A DNA stretch of 64,000 bases from Pedobacter chinensis (GTDB lineage Bacteria > Bacteroidota > Bacteroidia > Sphingobacteriales > Sphingobacteriaceae), in assembly GCF_003339865.1 (NCBI RefSeq), contig NZ_QPKV01000006.1:434001-498000 (forward strand). Reading direction: 5' to 3'. The position numbers and the translations under genes are program-made. Under the pieces are notes generated by a model that had not been told where the DNA came from, did no database searches, and saw nothing but the letters and a program-made list of their open reading frames with translations. Shown in pieces: positions 61,951-64,000 of this stretch (position 1 is its first letter; each line of letters opens with the position of its first letter).

Positions 61951-63096
61951 TCATTTCAAGTTCAATACCTGCATGGCGCAGGCAATCGCCTCTGCGTAGG
62001 GTTGATAAACCTTTCGCAAAAATGGGTTCTCTGCGTCTGCGTCCCATAAACCGGAATGGTGCCAGTGATGCAGATGATCCCAGTCTGGTCTGTCAATAAT
62101 CGGATACAGACAAATACCTTTAAGTGGTACACCATGCTGAAGGGCTTTGACACATTCGCGGGTAATGAGCTCAATCCAATTCGGCCGATGCTCGCCGGGA
62201 TGGCTGGTTTCTGACAAAACGATCGGCAAACCATAGCGTTGATAAGCTTCAACAAACAGCGATGAGAGCCCCCTCCATCTGGGATCGGGTTCGAGATTGG
62301 CCCAGGGCAATCCTGAAAAATCACTTGCCACCCATTGATTATTGTAGTAAAAATTGAAACCCATGTAGTCGATCAAATCCTTTGCTCCACCCAGTTCCGG
62401 ACACATCTTTCCCGTTAGCATGTCGGTAGCCTGGTACTGAAGTTCGTGATCTTCTTTGGCTTTTATGACCATTTCCACAGTAGCATCCATCGATGGGACA
62501 ATATTCACAATCGGTTCAGTGCTCATGATCTTTGTACCAGGATTAATTAACTTGATCGCTCTGATGGCTTGGATATAGGCACGAACCAGGGCATACTTTA
62601 CATCCCATCCCATTCCGCGGGCGTAAGGCGTTGTACTGGCATGGTCGCCCCCTAGCCAGGAGATGAAGCCAACCTCGTTGATGGGTGTGACAATGAGTCC
62701 TTCGCCGGGGCAGTAATTACGATAAAAAGCTGCAAAAGCACTACATATACCAACAAACCGATCGGTAAAGTGTGGATGTAATGGGCTGAGGTCGTCAGGA
62801 TAGCCAAAATGACACACATCCCATATCTGTTGAACTCCGCTCGTTCTAGCGGCATCAATCATCTTTGCCACAGTTGAAAAGTCATATTGGTAGGGACTTC
62901 GTTCAACATGACTCCATCGTATTCCCTCTCTAACTGTTCGAATTCCAATGGATGAGATCAATTTATAATCTTCCAGCATGTAGGTAATATGTCCTGTTTC
63001 AGAAAGCAGATCAACACGATTGCCATAATGGTTGAGCTGGTCTGAACATTCAAAACCAGCCATCCAGAATGATCGGAAGGGATATTCTTCTTTCAT
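61951..63096 (-). CDS. GH1-like glycosidase
   Basis: This 381-residue protein has a TIM-barrel layout of clan GH-A close to family 1. It begins with FWMAGFECSDQLN, has REGIRWSHVERSPYQYDFS, the acid/base glutamate in VTPINEVGF and the likely nucleophile in PIVLSETSHPGEHRP. At 381 residues it is shorter than the usual 450 for GH1 enzymes. There is no signal peptide, so it should be cytoplasmic. It starts directly at the stop of the glycosyltransferase gene, so the two are one operon. The substrate could be a glycan or glycolipid related to what the partner makes. Confidence 0.75.
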   Translation of the reverse strand: MKEEYPFRSFWMAGFECSDQLNHYGNRVDLLSETGHITYMLEDYKLISSIGIRTVREGIRWSHVERSPYQYDFSTVAKMIDAARTSGVQQIWDVCHFGYPDDLSPLHPHFTDRFVGICSAFAAFYRNYCPGEGLIVTPINEVGFISWLGGDHASTTPYARGMGWDVKYALVRAYIQAIRAIKLINPGTKIMSTEPIVNIVPSMDATVEMVIKAKEDHELQYQATDMLTGKMCPELGGAKDLIDYMGFNFYYNNQWVASDFSGLPWANLEPDPRWRGLSSLFVEAYQRYGLPIVLSETSHPGEHRPNWIELITRECVKALQHGVPLKGICLYPIIDRPDWDHLHHWHHSGLWDADAENPFLRKVYQPYAEAIACAMQVLNLK

Positions 63097-64000
63097 TTAA
63101 CTTGCCAATAGTTTATCGGTTTCAAACAAAGTCCAAAGCATTTTCTTCTTCATTTCCTCATAAGTGTTTTCCCATGATTTATCCTCCAGGAATAAATCCA
63201 CCTTGTTCAGCCAGCTTGTTGTATCATTAACGGAAAGGGCCCGCTCAATAGCAACGATGAACTCATCTGCATTTGATGCAATATCAACCAGCTTATCGAT
63301 GCCGTAAGGCTTTATTACATCACGAATTGGGGTAGAAACCACTCTTAAGCCTGCAGCCAGATATTCTGGTGTTTTTGTTGGGCTGATGAATCTTGTCGAG
63401 TTGTTGATCGCAAAGGGGATCAGGGCAATGTCCCAACCCGATAAGTAGGCGGGGAGATCCTGATAATTTCTCTGCCCAAAATAATGCAGGTTAGGGCCAG
63501 TTGGCAAACTGTCCATCGAAACTTTAACCACTGGTCCAAGTAATATGATCTGCCACTCCGGGCGCTTTAATGCAATCTCTTTGATCAGCTCAACGTCAAA
63601 TCGCTCATCGATCACTCCAATGAAACCAAGTTTTATACCTTTGATGTTTGCCTGGTCATCTGGTTCCTGACCTGTTCTACGGGCCTTGTTGAAATGGGCT
63701 TTGTCAATGCTGCTTGGAAAAACGTGGATATTATTATGCTGCTCTTTTTTTACCTCATGAAGCGAGTGTCCCCCTGTAAAAACAACATCAGCAGTTTTCA
63801 ATAGCGTCTTTTCCATCAGTACAAGTTCTTTTGGTGCAAAATCGAAAGCTGACAGCTCATCCATACAGTCAAAAACCGTGAGTGCGGCTGAGTAATGATC
63901 TGAAAACTGAAGCGCCATTGGAGTATAGTACCAGAAAATCCAATCTACCAGGTCTGTTTCTTCCATGAATTCGTTAAGCAATTTCTTCATGGTTATTTTT
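63097..64000 (-). CDS. glycosyltransferase (GT4-like), N-terminus outside the window
   Basis: About 301 codons of a GT-B enzyme are visible. Marks are DWIFWYYTPMALQFSDHY, VFDCMDELSAF, VVFTGGHSLHEVKKEQHNNIHVFPSSIDKAHF, KLGFIGVIDERFDVELI and the donor region TRFISPTKTPEYLAAGLRVVSTPIRDVI. In relatives about 100 residues precede the first of these, and the frame is open beyond the ATG at 63990 up to base 64000, so I treat that ATG as internal and the gene as partial. The last codon touches the ATG of the GH1-like gene (TAA-ATG). Confidence 0.85.
   Translation of the reverse strand, partial: KITMKKLLNEFMEETDLVDWIFWYYTPMALQFSDHYSAALTVFDCMDELSAFDFAPKELVLMEKTLLKTADVVFTGGHSLHEVKKEQHNNIHVFPSSIDKAHFNKARRTGQEPDDQANIKGIKLGFIGVIDERFDVELIKEIALKRPEWQIILLGPVVKVSMDSLPTGPNLHYFGQRNYQDLPAYLSGWDIALIPFAINNSTRFISPTKTPEYLAAGLRVVSTPIRDVIKPYGIDKLVDIASNADEFIVAIERALSVNDTTSWLNKVDLFLEDKSWENTYEEMKKKMLWTLFETDKLLAS

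Overview
The window is AT-rich chromosomal DNA from a member of the Bacteroidota, most likely Sphingobacteriaceae and close to Pedobacter. The signs are a SusC/SusD pair next to a hybrid two-component regulator, a type III glutamine synthetase, several promoter boxes of the form TAnnTTTG, few Shine-Dalgarno sites, and dispersed low-complexity and palindromic repeats between genes. The genus is an inference from gene content and style; no search was run.

Positions 1-16160 are mainly housekeeping: the tail of an unidentified gene, a LolD/MacB-type ABC ATPase, a PduO-type cobalamin adenosyltransferase, a small DUF2795 protein, purM, type III glutamine synthetase, a TonB-like energy transducer, purL, a VOC protein, a TrmN6-like methyltransferase, a YfcE-like phosphoesterase, fructose-1,6-bisphosphatase, RNase H and a tRNA-His with a textbook promoter and terminator. 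The gaps at 3.5-3.9, 7.1-7.6, 11.3-11.6 and 12.8-13.8 kb carry repeats.

Positions 16200-33700 are accessory. A decayed serine-recombinase tail follows the tRNA. Next comes a polysaccharide utilisation locus: a hybrid sensor/AraC regulator transcribed away from susC, susD, a sialidase-fold lipoprotein and a GH5-like lipoprotein. After it lies an iron/siderophore-type locus: an AraC/PchR-like regulator transcribed away from a TonB-dependent receptor with a TTG start and a DUF4374 lipoprotein. A larger serine-recombinase remnant follows.

Positions 33900-36230 hold a rearranged signalling patch. One histidine kinase appears to have lost the middle of a CheB-CheR-PAS-kinase protein. Beside it are a response regulator fused to a Cys-rich N-terminal domain and a small XRE regulator.

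Positions 36650-60560 are a large Wzx/Wzy-type surface polysaccharide cluster in two divergent arms that meet at 47670-47906. The minus arm encodes an SLBB export protein, a Wzz-like protein, a Wzx flippase, a DegT/DnrJ aminotransferase, WbqC, a PLP-enzyme-like protein, a GNAT acyltransferase, a FabH-like synthase, an SDR reductase and a GT2 enzyme. This set suggests an N-acylated amino sugar. The plus arm encodes the initiating phosphoglycosyltransferase, UDP-galactopyranose mutase, two GT2 enzymes, a 2OG-Fe(II) oxygenase, a galactofuranosyltransferase-like protein, three GT4 enzymes and a Wzy polymerase. A Wzi-like outer-membrane protein closes it. The product probably contains galactofuranose.

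Positions 60560-64000 hold a possible 31-codon ORF followed by a strong terminator, an orphan NarL-type response regulator, and a glycosyltransferase/GH1-like pair that runs off the window.
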